DNA from: an uncultured Clostridium sp.
Lineage (GTDB): Bacteria; Bacillota; Clostridia; Clostridiales; Clostridiaceae
Direction of reading: 5' to 3'
DNA: 42,233 nucleotides
Assembly: GCA_934755305.1 (NCBI GenBank)
Contig: CAKVLD010000024.1
Span: 1 to 42,233, forward strand
Both the position numbers and the translations under genes were made by a program. The notes beneath the pieces were generated by a model. That model was given only the letters and a program-made list of their open reading frames with translations, searched no databases and was not told the origin of the DNA. Below are positions 8,481 to 17,125 of this stretch, one piece after another. Every line of letters starts with the position of its first letter. The first letter of the stretch is position 1.

Positions 8481-9329
8481 ATGTGTAACAATAATATTGC
8501 TGGAATAAAAAAAGGATATTTAAACAACAATTTCAAACTATTTCATATTAAAGACAAAATTAATTTAGAATTTGATTTTCACTATCATGATTTTAATAAA
8601 ATAATCATTTTCATTTCAGGAGACGTTTCTTACATAATAGAAGGTAAATCCTATAATTTAAAACCTTGGGATATTTTATTTGTAAATAATCATGATATAC
8701 ACAAACCAATAGTTAATAGTTCTCAAACTTATGAAAGAATTATTATTTGGATAAATTCTAAGTTTTTAGAATCTCATAATTATGAAAACTGTGATCTTAC
8801 CAAATGTTTTAAATTAGTTGATGAGAAAAGATTAAACCTTATTAGATTAAATAATGACTTTCAAAAAGAATTAAAAGATTTGATTTATTTATTAGAAAGT
8901 TCTTTAAATTCTAAAGAATTTGGAAGCACCCTTTTAAGTAATTCACTTTTTATTCAATTAATTATATACTTAAATAGAATTCATATATACAACAAATATA
9001 TTCAAGATGAAAATATATTTAAATATGATAAAGAAATAGAAAACATATTACTATATATAAATCAAAATTTATCTGAAGATTTATCTATAGGAACCTTGTC
9101 GCAAAAGTTTTTTATTAGTAGATATTATCTTATGCATAAATTCAAAAAAGAAACAGGTTATACATTACATAACTATATTTTAAGCAAACGGCTTTTTAAA
9201 GCTAAAGAATTAATAAAAAGCGGTACACCTATAACTACAGCTTCTATGCAATGTGGTTTTAATGATTATTCTAGCTTTTTACGTTCTTTTAAAAAAACAT
9301 TTAATTGCTCTCCTAGAGAGCTTATTTAG
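8481..9329 (+). CDS. AraC/XylS-family transcriptional regulator
   Basis: The 282-residue protein has an N-terminal cupin-type sensor domain (about residues 20-110, with FHYHDF and a KPWDILFVNNHDIH strand pair) and a C-terminal double helix-turn-helix (about 185-282) ending in the family signature CGFNDYSSFLRSFKKTFNCSPRE. The sensor histidines suggest a small sugar-like or metal-dependent ligand, but none can be named. The start at 8481 has AGGACGG upstream and lies downstream of the predicted promoter. It shares its transcript with the exonuclease gene 12 bases downstream and diverges from the DapF-like gene. Confidence 0.88.
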   Translation: MCNNNIAGIKKGYLNNNFKLFHIKDKINLEFDFHYHDFNKIIIFISGDVSYIIEGKSYNLKPWDILFVNNHDIHKPIVNSSQTYERIIIWINSKFLESHNYENCDLTKCFKLVDEKRLNLIRLNNDFQKELKDLIYLLESSLNSKEFGSTLLSNSLFIQLIIYLNRIHIYNKYIQDENIFKYDKEIENILLYINQNLSEDLSIGTLSQKFFISRYYLMHKFKKETGYTLHNYILSKRLFKAKELIKSGTPITTASMQCGFNDYSSFLRSFKKTFNCSPRELI

Positions 9330-9341
9330 GAGGTTATCTTT

Positions 9342-10076
9342 ATGAACTATATAATATTTGATTTAGAATTTAATCAGAATCATCCTGATAACAAAGACGT
9401 AGCTACTCCTAATTTAATTTTTGAAATTATACAAATTGGAGCATTAAAAATTAATAGTAACTTTGAAGTTATTGATAACTTTAACAAATTAGTTAAACCT
9501 ACTGTATATTCTACTATTCATCCTTATGTAGAGAAATTAACCAATATAACTATAGACAAAGTAGCCTTTTGTGATAAATTTCCTTACATTTTCCAAGAAT
9601 TTGTTTCATTTTTAGGAGATGAAGATTATACCCTAGTTGTATGGGGATCTGAAGATTTAAGAGAATTGTTAAGAAATATTAATTTTCATAATTTAGATAA
9701 CTTAAAGGTAAAGTTAAATTATATTGATATTCAACAATATGCATCCAAACATTTTAAATGTCCAAAAGGTACTAAATTAGGTTTAAAAAAAGCTATAGAA
9801 CTTTTAGACCTTAATACTAATTTAAGCTTTCATGATGCTTTTCATGATGCTTTTTATACTTATGAAATTTTCAAAATACTTTATAATAAAAACATAAAAA
9901 GCAAGACTTATACTTTACCCAAAAGTAGACCAAAGTTGCAACCTAAAGAAAAAATAGATATGGCTGCTTTAATTAATCAATTTGAGAAAATATATAAAAG
10001 AGATATGTCCTCTGAAGAAATTGAAATGATTAAATTAGCATATATTATGGGGAAAACCAGGCAATTTATACATTAA
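9342..10076 (+). CDS. DEDDh-family 3'-5' exonuclease
   Basis: The 244-residue protein has the exonuclease RNase T/DNA polymerase epsilon-type fold: DLEF at residues 7-10 gives the first two acidic metal ligands, VVWGSEDLRELL the third and FHDAFHDAFYTYE the His/Asp pair of the DEDDh class. It resembles KapD and other stand-alone proofreading-like exonucleases. Whether it acts on RNA or DNA is unknown. Its AGGAGG overlaps the stop codon of the AraC gene, so the two are coupled. A palindromic terminator follows. Confidence 0.85.
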   Translation: MNYIIFDLEFNQNHPDNKDVATPNLIFEIIQIGALKINSNFEVIDNFNKLVKPTVYSTIHPYVEKLTNITIDKVAFCDKFPYIFQEFVSFLGDEDYTLVVWGSEDLRELLRNINFHNLDNLKVKLNYIDIQQYASKHFKCPKGTKLGLKKAIELLDLNTNLSFHDAFHDAFYTYEIFKILYNKNIKSKTYTLPKSRPKLQPKEKIDMAALINQFEKIYKRDMSSEEIEMIKLAYIMGKTRQFIH

Positions 10077-10080
10077 ATAA

Positions 10081-10106
10081 AAAGTTCTTTTAATTAAAAG
10101 AACTTT
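10081..10106. terminator. Bidirectional terminator
   Basis: A 26-bp perfect palindrome made of two 13-base arms follows the exonuclease stop and is trailed by CTATTTTT. It overlaps the last codons of the convergent ParB-like gene and can serve both. Confidence 0.75.
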
Positions 10107-11283
10107 CTATTTTTCTATTTAAATATTGATTTATTATCTGTCTATTAAAATCATATTTCAAACAATTTGTCCTATTTTTATCTAACAAAATATTAGAAAA
10201 CAAACTTCTTATATCATCATCTTCAAATTGCGATAAATATTCTAAACATCTATCCCATAATAGTTGAAATCCATTTCTACTCAATATATCAAAACACAAT
10301 TTCTTTGCTCTTTTTTTATTATACATAGTTAAATAATAAAAAATGTATTCTAATTCTTCTAAAGGATTTTTTCCATTATAGTTTAATAATTTTTCGATTT
10401 TTTCTTCAGATGTATCATTTGCTAATTTTGAAAAAGCTATAGCCTTAAAATCTGGAAATATATCTTTTGAATTTATTATATCTATCTTCTTCATATACTT
10501 TCTTCCTAAGGTCATATCTTTAAAATTTAAATTCATATTTTTCCTAGTTACATTTTTCATGAATTCCTTTCTTTCTTTATCTACATCTAAACTCTCATAC
10601 TTTTCATAGGAATCAGAACTTATAATAGTAATACATTTTAAAGTTCTACCTTCTAGATATGATGCTGTAGCTTTATGATGTCCATCTATAAGTAATGCCA
10701 TAAACCCTCTAAGTTCAATAGCAATACCAACTAATTCTTTTCCTTTTTTTATTTCATTTCTATAATACTTCACTCTTTTCTCATCATAACAATTAGTTCC
10801 TTGTGAAGGTATAAGAAACTTTGCTGTACCTGGTATATATCTACCATTATAAAAGATGTCTGCTCCTGCATTATAATATCTTCCCACTTGATGAATATTC
10901 CAAAAATAATGTCCTTCTCCATCTGTAGGAATCATGTCTATTTCTTTTAAAATGTATTTTCCATCATCTAACAATGATAAAATTGACTTTATTTTTTCAA
11001 AGCCATCTTCTATCCCTTTTATAGTATTTATATCTCTGAGTTTATTTATAATATCATTATCAACTTTTTCTCTTCCTTTTGCCAATTTAATTAATGCTGA
11101 ACAAGTAGGGGATTGTTCAGAATTGATCATGATTAGTGGAGTATCCCCTAAATAGTAAATTTGATGAATATAATTATACTTATCTTTTGTATATTTACTT
11201 TTTAACTTCGATTGACCGTTTTTTACATTAAATAAAATATCTTTTGATTTAGTATATCCTATTCTTTCTACTTCCACTCTCAC
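10090..11283 (-). CDS. ParB/sulfiredoxin-fold protein of unknown role
   Basis: The 397-residue protein contains one recognisable element, IDGHHKATASYLEGR at about residues 199-213, the DGxHR-type motif of the ParB/sulfiredoxin superfamily that binds nucleotide phosphates. It is preceded by a strand-rich stretch that fits the fold. The N-terminal 140 and C-terminal 170 residues match nothing I know, and the C-terminal part looks helical. No partner ParA or partition site is nearby, so a chromosome-segregation role is unlikely. The GTG start has AAGGAG upstream. It is a single-gene unit between two terminators. Confidence 0.6.
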   Translation of the reverse strand: MRVEVERIGYTKSKDILFNVKNGQSKLKSKYTKDKYNYIHQIYYLGDTPLIMINSEQSPTCSALIKLAKGREKVDNDIINKLRDINTIKGIEDGFEKIKSILSLLDDGKYILKEIDMIPTDGEGHYFWNIHQVGRYYNAGADIFYNGRYIPGTAKFLIPSQGTNCYDEKRVKYYRNEIKKGKELVGIAIELRGFMALLIDGHHKATASYLEGRTLKCITIISSDSYEKYESLDVDKERKEFMKNVTRKNMNLNFKDMTLGRKYMKKIDIINSKDIFPDFKAIAFSKLANDTSEEKIEKLLNYNGKNPLEELEYIFYYLTMYNKKRAKKLCFDILSRNGFQLLWDRCLEYLSQFEDDDIRSLFSNILLDKNRTNCLKYDFNRQIINQYLNRKIESSFN

Positions 11284-11481
11284 TGTATCATTCTCCTTAT
11301 CCTTATTTTATATTAATATTGTATCATATTTTTATATTTTATTTCATTATTTCTACTTTTTGTATAAAATAGGCTTTTTTTCATATTTTTTATTGTTTTA
11401 TTGATATTTTTTTTAAAAACTTATTCTTTTATCTAATTTATTATTCTTTATTATCTCTTTTTTTTACAAGAAGATAAAAAA
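11284..11481. other. Non-coding AT-rich spacer upstream of the ParB-like gene
   Basis: Together with the adjoining terminator this forms a 310-base gap without a gene. It is dominated by T/A runs. A TACAAT box about 40 bases before the GTG at 11283 may be the -10 of that gene, with no clear -35. I see no RNA structure in the rest. Confidence 0.5.
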
Positions 11482-11520
11482 ATAAGAGATATCTACGAAT
11501 ACAAAATAGATATCTCTTAT
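11482..11520 (-). terminator. Terminator of the pel operon
   Basis: A perfect 14-bp stem (11482-11495 with 11507-11520, loop 11) is followed on the minus strand by seven consecutive Ts. It lies 74 bases after the pelG stop and closes the operon. Confidence 0.8.
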
Positions 11521-11593
11521 CAAAAAGTCGTAAATGCCTTTATTTTTATCGTAAAATAAAATTTATCTATTCCACGGCCCAAATTAGAACTTC

Positions 11594-12985
11594 CTAGATA
11601 CTCCACTTGGCATTTTCACAAAAAATATAATAATCCATATTTTTAATAAATCTTTCAAGTATCTTAAATGCTATACAAATAGATACAACTCCAGATATAA
11701 ACACCCCTATTCCATAATAATCTGATCCCAACTTTATACTTATAAAAGTAAATAATCCATTTAGAACAAATAAACTAACACTACTTAATAATGCTCCTTT
11801 TCTATAATCAAAGTATAATAATATTGTTATAATGACAAATATTATATTAACTAGATAATATCCAAGTACTAAAATATAAAATATATCTAACATTTCTAAT
11901 GTAAAACCTAAATTAACTAATAATTTATTTCCTATAACAATTGAAGCTATACTTATCACTAATTGTATTGACATCAAATACATTAATTCTTTATATAAAG
12001 AATCTACCATATCTTTTTTTATTAATTCTATATCTCTATAAGAAGCTCCATTATTTATACAAAAGAAATACTTTGTATACTTTTCAAAAAACACTGTTTC
12101 TATTTTTACTATAAATATGATCATTGTTGGTAAGGTTACTATTAAAGCATAAAAAGCTGCAATATCATAAGTAGGTGCATATACATATGTATTTTCTATA
12201 ACCAAGTCCACCTCCTTATTTGCCCAAAAAAGAAAAGTATGTATGTATAAACCTAGTGCATAAAATAGATTCACCAAAAATAAACTATAATATTTTTTAT
12301 AATAAGATAAAAATTCAAAATAATTTTTACTTCCAATCTTAAAATGTTTTTCTATTTCCTTATATAATATTAATATTAAAAATAAAAAGCCAATACTAAC
12401 AGAAATTACTGCTTCTAGAACCATATCTATGTTTAATAAATTTGCAAATATAATAAAACATATTATTGATATAATAAATGATATAACAAATCCTAATACT
12501 ATTACTTTAACATTCTTTAAAGCTGTAACATATGTACTTAATACTATTTGTATTATATTTTCTATAAACAAGCTATAAGCAAAAAGTTTATATAATAACG
12601 GTAAATCTGACTTCCAATAAAATATACTTCCTACAATACTCCCTATTCCTACTATTGTTACTATAGAACCATATAATGATGCTCTTATATCTTCATAATC
12701 TTTAACAAATATCTTATCTGCTATATATCTAGATAAAACCATAGAATATCCACTAGTCAAAATGAAAGCAAATACAAAAGAATACATTAGAGTTACTTGA
12801 AATAAATCTCTTTTTATAACAGATACTCCAAAAAACTTAAGTAGCATGTTAAAAGAAATTATTAGAGCTATTGAAATCAATGTTGGTCCTATAGTAACTA
12901 TAGTAGAATATACTGACGCCTTTAATCCATTAAAAATTCCTTCTTTTTTAAAAAGTTTTTTCAATTCAAAACCTATTCCAGCCAT
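11594..12985 (-). CDS. pelG: PelG, Pel polysaccharide flippase-like membrane protein
   Basis: The 463-residue polytopic protein opens with MAGIGFELKKLFKKEG, the hallmark PelG N-terminus, and matches the size of Pseudomonas PelG (about 456). It has about 12 membrane segments, as in the MOP flippase superfamily. In the Pel pathway PelG works in the cytoplasmic membrane with PelD, PelE and the glycosyltransferase PelF to polymerise and export the amino-sugar polymer. The ATG overlaps the pelF stop as TAATG, with AAGGAA upstream, so translation is coupled. It is the last gene of the operon. Confidence 0.9.
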   Translation of the reverse strand: MAGIGFELKKLFKKEGIFNGLKASVYSTIVTIGPTLISIALIISFNMLLKFFGVSVIKRDLFQVTLMYSFVFAFILTSGYSMVLSRYIADKIFVKDYEDIRASLYGSIVTIVGIGSIVGSIFYWKSDLPLLYKLFAYSLFIENIIQIVLSTYVTALKNVKVIVLGFVISFIISIICFIIFANLLNIDMVLEAVISVSIGFLFLILILYKEIEKHFKIGSKNYFEFLSYYKKYYSLFLVNLFYALGLYIHTFLFWANKEVDLVIENTYVYAPTYDIAAFYALIVTLPTMIIFIVKIETVFFEKYTKYFFCINNGASYRDIELIKKDMVDSLYKELMYLMSIQLVISIASIVIGNKLLVNLGFTLEMLDIFYILVLGYYLVNIIFVIITILLYFDYRKGALLSSVSLFVLNGLFTFISIKLGSDYYGIGVFISGVVSICIAFKILERFIKNMDYYIFCENAKWSI

Positions 12986-14394
12986 TACTTATTCCTTTCA
13001 CATTCCTCATATATTTTTTTATAACTCTTTATCATAGCTTCTTTTCTATATAATTTAGAAACTCTATTATATCCATTCTCACCTAAAGTTTTTCTTAAAC
13101 TTTCATCTTCACATAATCTTATTATTGAATTTGATATAGATTTGTAATCTGTAACACTTTCTATAAATCCATTTACTCCAAATTCATCTTCATCCCCTTC
13201 TAATAACCCTCTACAATGTCCAACATTTGTACATACATGAGGTCTTTTAGCTGCCATTCCTTCCATTACTGCTAAAGGTTGTCCTTCACTTATACTTGTT
13301 AGCACTAAAATATCCATTTTACATATATAATCTAAAACATTTACTGTTCCTGTTAATTCAACATCTTCTATTTTTAATTCTTGTATTAACTTTAAACATT
13401 TATTGTAATATTCTTCATCTTCCTCAGTAGGACCCATTATATAAAACTTTGCATTTTTAATCTTTTCTTTTACTAGCCTAAAACTTAAAAGCATGGTTTT
13501 TATATCTTTTATAGGTACTATTCTTACAATAGCGCCTATATTAATATAATCATCACTTTCTTTAGTTGGTAAATCCTTATACCTATAAATATCTATTCCA
13601 TTAGGAATTATTTTGATTTTTTCTTCCATACATCCTAAAGAAACTTGTATCTTTTTATTAGTTTCAAATAAAGAAGTTACAACGTCACTGTTTTCATAAC
13701 AACAAGTAGATAAATTTTGAAAAAACTTTATCCAAGCTTCTTTATGATATGGCTTAATCCAATTTGACTTAATAATTTCTTCTTCCCTTTCTCTTGTATA
13801 AATCCCATGCTCTGATAGTATAAAGGACGAACCATGTAAATACTTTGAAAAAGATGCTAAAACTCCTGAATACCCCGTACAAATACTATGATATATATCT
13901 GCTTTTGGCATATCTAACATTAATAAATAAAAAAGTGTTATATACATTGATCTTATATTCCATAAAAACTCAGTAAAAGGTGTATTTAAAAAACTTTCGC
14001 AATATACCTCATTTACTATTCCATAAAAATCTTTACTTAAAAAGAACTCTCCTACATCTTTATATTTAGCTTCTTTAAAAAATTCAAATATTCCATTCCA
14101 ATTAACATTTTCACCTTTTAATAAACTTTTAATATCTGATTTATATTCATCTTTTAAAGAATATTGTTTTCCTGATTTGCAATTCCTAACATCTATTAAG
14201 TCTAAAAATATTTCTTTAACTTCTACATTAGAAGGAATTTCATATTTAAACTTACCTTTCTTATTAGAATCAGAACCAATAGCATATATAATAAATTCAT
14301 GTTCAGGACAACTTTTTATATATGTATTAATCCAACTAGATACTCCTCCTAAAACATGAGGGTAACTACCTTCTGTAAATATACACACTTTCAT
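12985..14394 (-). CDS. pelF: PelF, GT4-family Pel glycosyltransferase
   Basis: The 469-residue cytosolic glycosyltransferase begins MKVCIFTEGSYPHVLGGVSSW, typical of PelF. SEHGIYTRER at about 194-203 is a family signature, and the GT4 nucleotide-sugar motif E370-x7-E378 lies in SEGQPLAVMEG. PelF of Pseudomonas uses UDP-linked sugar to build Pel. The ATG at 14394 lies 17 bases after the pelA stop with GGGGAAGAG upstream. Upstream in-frame codons overlapping pelA lack a ribosome site and are not homologous-looking, so I exclude them. The stop is fused to the pelG start. Confidence 0.92.
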   Translation of the reverse strand: MKVCIFTEGSYPHVLGGVSSWINTYIKSCPEHEFIIYAIGSDSNKKGKFKYEIPSNVEVKEIFLDLIDVRNCKSGKQYSLKDEYKSDIKSLLKGENVNWNGIFEFFKEAKYKDVGEFFLSKDFYGIVNEVYCESFLNTPFTEFLWNIRSMYITLFYLLMLDMPKADIYHSICTGYSGVLASFSKYLHGSSFILSEHGIYTREREEEIIKSNWIKPYHKEAWIKFFQNLSTCCYENSDVVTSLFETNKKIQVSLGCMEEKIKIIPNGIDIYRYKDLPTKESDDYINIGAIVRIVPIKDIKTMLLSFRLVKEKIKNAKFYIMGPTEEDEEYYNKCLKLIQELKIEDVELTGTVNVLDYICKMDILVLTSISEGQPLAVMEGMAAKRPHVCTNVGHCRGLLEGDEDEFGVNGFIESVTDYKSISNSIIRLCEDESLRKTLGENGYNRVSKLYRKEAMIKSYKKIYEECERNK

Positions 14395-14410
14395 TCTCTC
14401 TTCCCCAGTT

Positions 14411-16228
14411 CTAATATAAATTAATTTTACTAATTGCAGATTTTGCAATAACCAAATATGCTCCTTCACCTATTTTAGTTACCGTACAATTTTCTAATTT
14501 ACCAATTCCTTTATCAGTTTTTAATATTAAACTTACTTCATCAGTATAATTATCACAATATAAATTTATATATTTTTCATCCTTTTCTATATATATCTTA
14601 GTATTTTGATACACTTCTAACTTCTTAGCCGCTTCTGTTGCTGTTGTAGCTGTAATCCAAGGATATTTATAGTAAATATCTTTATTCATACTAAAATACT
14701 CTTCTCCTAGCTCAGTCCACGTCTTTCCATTACTTCTATTAATATCTAATATGTCATCTGGATGAACAAAATGAGATATATACCCCATTAAATTAACTCC
14801 CCCTATAATATCCCATTTACTCTCTTCTGTATATTCAAATTCATAAGTTAATCTTGGAAGATTATATACTCCATTTTCATCTATTTCTACTTCTTGAATA
14901 TATGACTCACTTTCTTCTCCTGCATCATAAGAAGCTGATACTATTTTTAATCCATCAACACATTCTCTTACTACTTCTATTCCTTCTTTAGAAGTTATAT
15001 TTGATGGAGGTACATATACATTTAAATTATAATTTTTCAAATGCTCTTTTGAGAACTCAACTAACCTTCTTACCCCTTCTATCATAGCTTCTTTATCTTT
15101 CCAAGCTTTATATCCTAAAGATTTATCTTTTAAATCATACAATACTAAAGGTTGATGATTATAACCATGAACTCCAAGTTCACCATTAACACTTAATAAT
15201 TCTCTTGCATAATAATTAAAATCATTATTTTCTATATCAATATTACTTTTAGATAAATTATAAGTTTCATCATCATATGTTCCTATAAATACTCCAGTAT
15301 ATTTCATATTATTACTTGAAGCTGATTTTAACATATCTGGCCACCAGACCTCTTTATAAAACCTTCTTATGCTAAGACCGTATTCTTCATATATTTCTTC
15401 AGAAGTTCCATCTGGAATTGGACTTGGAAAATCATCTATAAAATTTATTTTAGTATTCATTATAGGATAGATATCTATATTATTAAAAGAACTAAATATA
15501 GCTGCTAATATTCCCCTATTACTCTTTTCATTAAACATACTTCCATTAAAATAAAATACTTTTCCATCCCCAAAATCATTTTCCCATAATAATGGTAAAT
15601 CATTACTATCTGTTATATGAATTATTGAATCACTTTTTAACTTTACATTATCACTTATATTACTTACTCGTATATCTTCTTTTATTTCTACACCATTACC
15701 CTTAATAAGCAAATCAGTTTTTAGCTTTATTCCTTCTGTTTCTACTTCACCTTCAATATTCTCTATACCTATAACAGAATATAATCTTTTTAGATTATAA
15801 TTATTTTCTAGTTTAGAGGTAAATAATACAGAACCTCCATTTTTGATAAAGCTTATTATTTCTTCTGTTCTAGCAATTTCATCAAGATTATATATATTAA
15901 AAATAATACTTTCATAATCTTCTACATTAATATCAGAAAATTCTCCTGCTAAAATCACATCATATTCTTTTTGCATGTATGATAAAGTTTTTAATATATT
16001 GTTTTCAACTTTTTCTAAAGCTCCATCAATTTCTCTAGAAACAACTAATATTTTGCTAACCTTAATGTTGTCTAATAAACTAGTATCAATTTTTTCTCCT
16101 TCACCTATTTCCAATATACTTCTATTTGTTCTATGATCCATATCTAAATTCAGCCTAGTCATTTGAATAAAAGTTCCTAAAATTATTATTATAAAAAGAA
16201 TAATTATAAATCTTCCCTTAATCTTCAT
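14411..16228 (-). CDS. pelA: PelA-type polysaccharide deacetylase (DUF2194-like), no hydrolase domain
   Basis: The 605-residue protein has one N-terminal membrane anchor (about residues 6-22), so its catalytic part faces outside. Residues 55-250 resemble the amidotransferase/ThuA-like middle domain of PelA. Residues about 255-540 form a carbohydrate esterase: DDFPSP (D265, D266) supplies the acidic ligands and HGYNH (H354, H358) the HxxxH metal site, consistent with removal of acetyl from the polymer. The N-terminal glycosidase domain of Pseudomonas PelA is missing, matching the PelA-deacetylase form known from Bacillus cereus. ATG 16228 has AGGAGG 9 bases upstream and overlaps the pelE stop as TAATG. 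Confidence 0.87.
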   Translation of the reverse strand: MKIKGRFIIILFIIIILGTFIQMTRLNLDMDHRTNRSILEIGEGEKIDTSLLDNIKVSKILVVSREIDGALEKVENNILKTLSYMQKEYDVILAGEFSDINVEDYESIIFNIYNLDEIARTEEIISFIKNGGSVLFTSKLENNYNLKRLYSVIGIENIEGEVETEGIKLKTDLLIKGNGVEIKEDIRVSNISDNVKLKSDSIIHITDSNDLPLLWENDFGDGKVFYFNGSMFNEKSNRGILAAIFSSFNNIDIYPIMNTKINFIDDFPSPIPDGTSEEIYEEYGLSIRRFYKEVWWPDMLKSASSNNMKYTGVFIGTYDDETYNLSKSNIDIENNDFNYYARELLSVNGELGVHGYNHQPLVLYDLKDKSLGYKAWKDKEAMIEGVRRLVEFSKEHLKNYNLNVYVPPSNITSKEGIEVVRECVDGLKIVSASYDAGEESESYIQEVEIDENGVYNLPRLTYEFEYTEESKWDIIGGVNLMGYISHFVHPDDILDINRSNGKTWTELGEEYFSMNKDIYYKYPWITATTATEAAKKLEVYQNTKIYIEKDEKYINLYCDNYTDEVSLILKTDKGIGKLENCTVTKIGEGAYLVIAKSAISKINLY

Positions 16229-17109
16229 TAGCTTTCTCCTCCTAAGTCCCAAAATCTAAGAATATTAATTCCATTTCTAGATAAATCAACCGAGGATTTT
16301 TTTATTCTTTTTATTATATTATTTATTTCATCTTTATTCTTAAGTATATAACTTAATTTCAATTCTTTAATATAACTTTCCTCACATTCGTACTTTTGGC
16401 TGAATTCAACAGAATATTTTTTAGCCTTTTCAAAGTTTTCTATTTTAATAAGTGCATCTATTATCTTTATATATTTCTCTTTATTATCTTCTTTACTAAG
16501 TAGTTTTTCTAAACTTTCTATGTATAAATTGATATATTTTTTTTCATAATGTTCTTCTATTAAGTTACTATCTAAATATTTTTCAATTGAATTAATATAC
16601 TTATTTAAAAGTTTCATATTATTAGGATCTTTTTCATAATTTCCTTTGCATTCTTGCATTTCTATACTTAACTTACTTTCTATATCAAGCATAGCTGTAG
16701 ATGCATAATGAGCCACCTCTATATCTGTATCTTTAACGGCTACCTTTAAAAAATCTAAATTTTCAAGTTCATCACTTTCAAATACTCTTTTTATTTGCTC
16801 CTTTTTTACAAAATCAGAATTTAATATCATAGCTTCTTCTAAAGGTATAACGTCTCTAGTATCTTTTTCTATAGAATCATCAGTATATAACATTACATCC
16901 TTATTAATTTCATCTAATTCATCATCTTTTACTTCTTGAAACTTATCACTCTTTTTATTTAAAAATATATAAATATTTATTATGTAACCTCCTATAGGAA
17001 AACAGAAACCTATAATAAAAGTAAATATAAATTCTTCTTTAAAAATATTTTTAGAGCATATAAAAGATATTAATAAAGTAATAGCTATATGTATAATAAA
17101 TAAAACCAT
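16228..17109 (-). CDS. pelE: PelE-like membrane protein with TPR-like helical domain
   Basis: The 293-residue protein has two membrane segments (about 1-18 and 28-48) followed by a cytoplasmic, highly charged helical region. Residues 115-290 show paired helices of the kind seen in PelE TPR domains. Its identity rests on this architecture, size and position between pelD and pelA rather than on a catalytic motif. In Pseudomonas PelE bridges PelD and the synthase. AAGGAG precedes the ATG, 16 bases after the pelD stop. The stop overlaps the pelA start, so the two are translationally coupled. Confidence 0.78.
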   Translation of the reverse strand: MVLFIIHIAITLLISFICSKNIFKEEFIFTFIIGFCFPIGGYIINIYIFLNKKSDKFQEVKDDELDEINKDVMLYTDDSIEKDTRDVIPLEEAMILNSDFVKKEQIKRVFESDELENLDFLKVAVKDTDIEVAHYASTAMLDIESKLSIEMQECKGNYEKDPNNMKLLNKYINSIEKYLDSNLIEEHYEKKYINLYIESLEKLLSKEDNKEKYIKIIDALIKIENFEKAKKYSVEFSQKYECEESYIKELKLSYILKNKDEINNIIKRIKKSSVDLSRNGINILRFWDLGGES

Positions 17110-17125
17110 TTTTTCTCCTTTTTAA

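Noticed and set aside
10090..11283. Chromosome partition ParB
   Set aside because: It has no ParB helix-turn-helix or GxRRxxA motif that I can see, no adjacent ParA and no parS-like site.
14177..14359. Short plus-strand open frame inside pelF
   Set aside because: Antisense to conserved PelF N-terminal motifs and without start signals.
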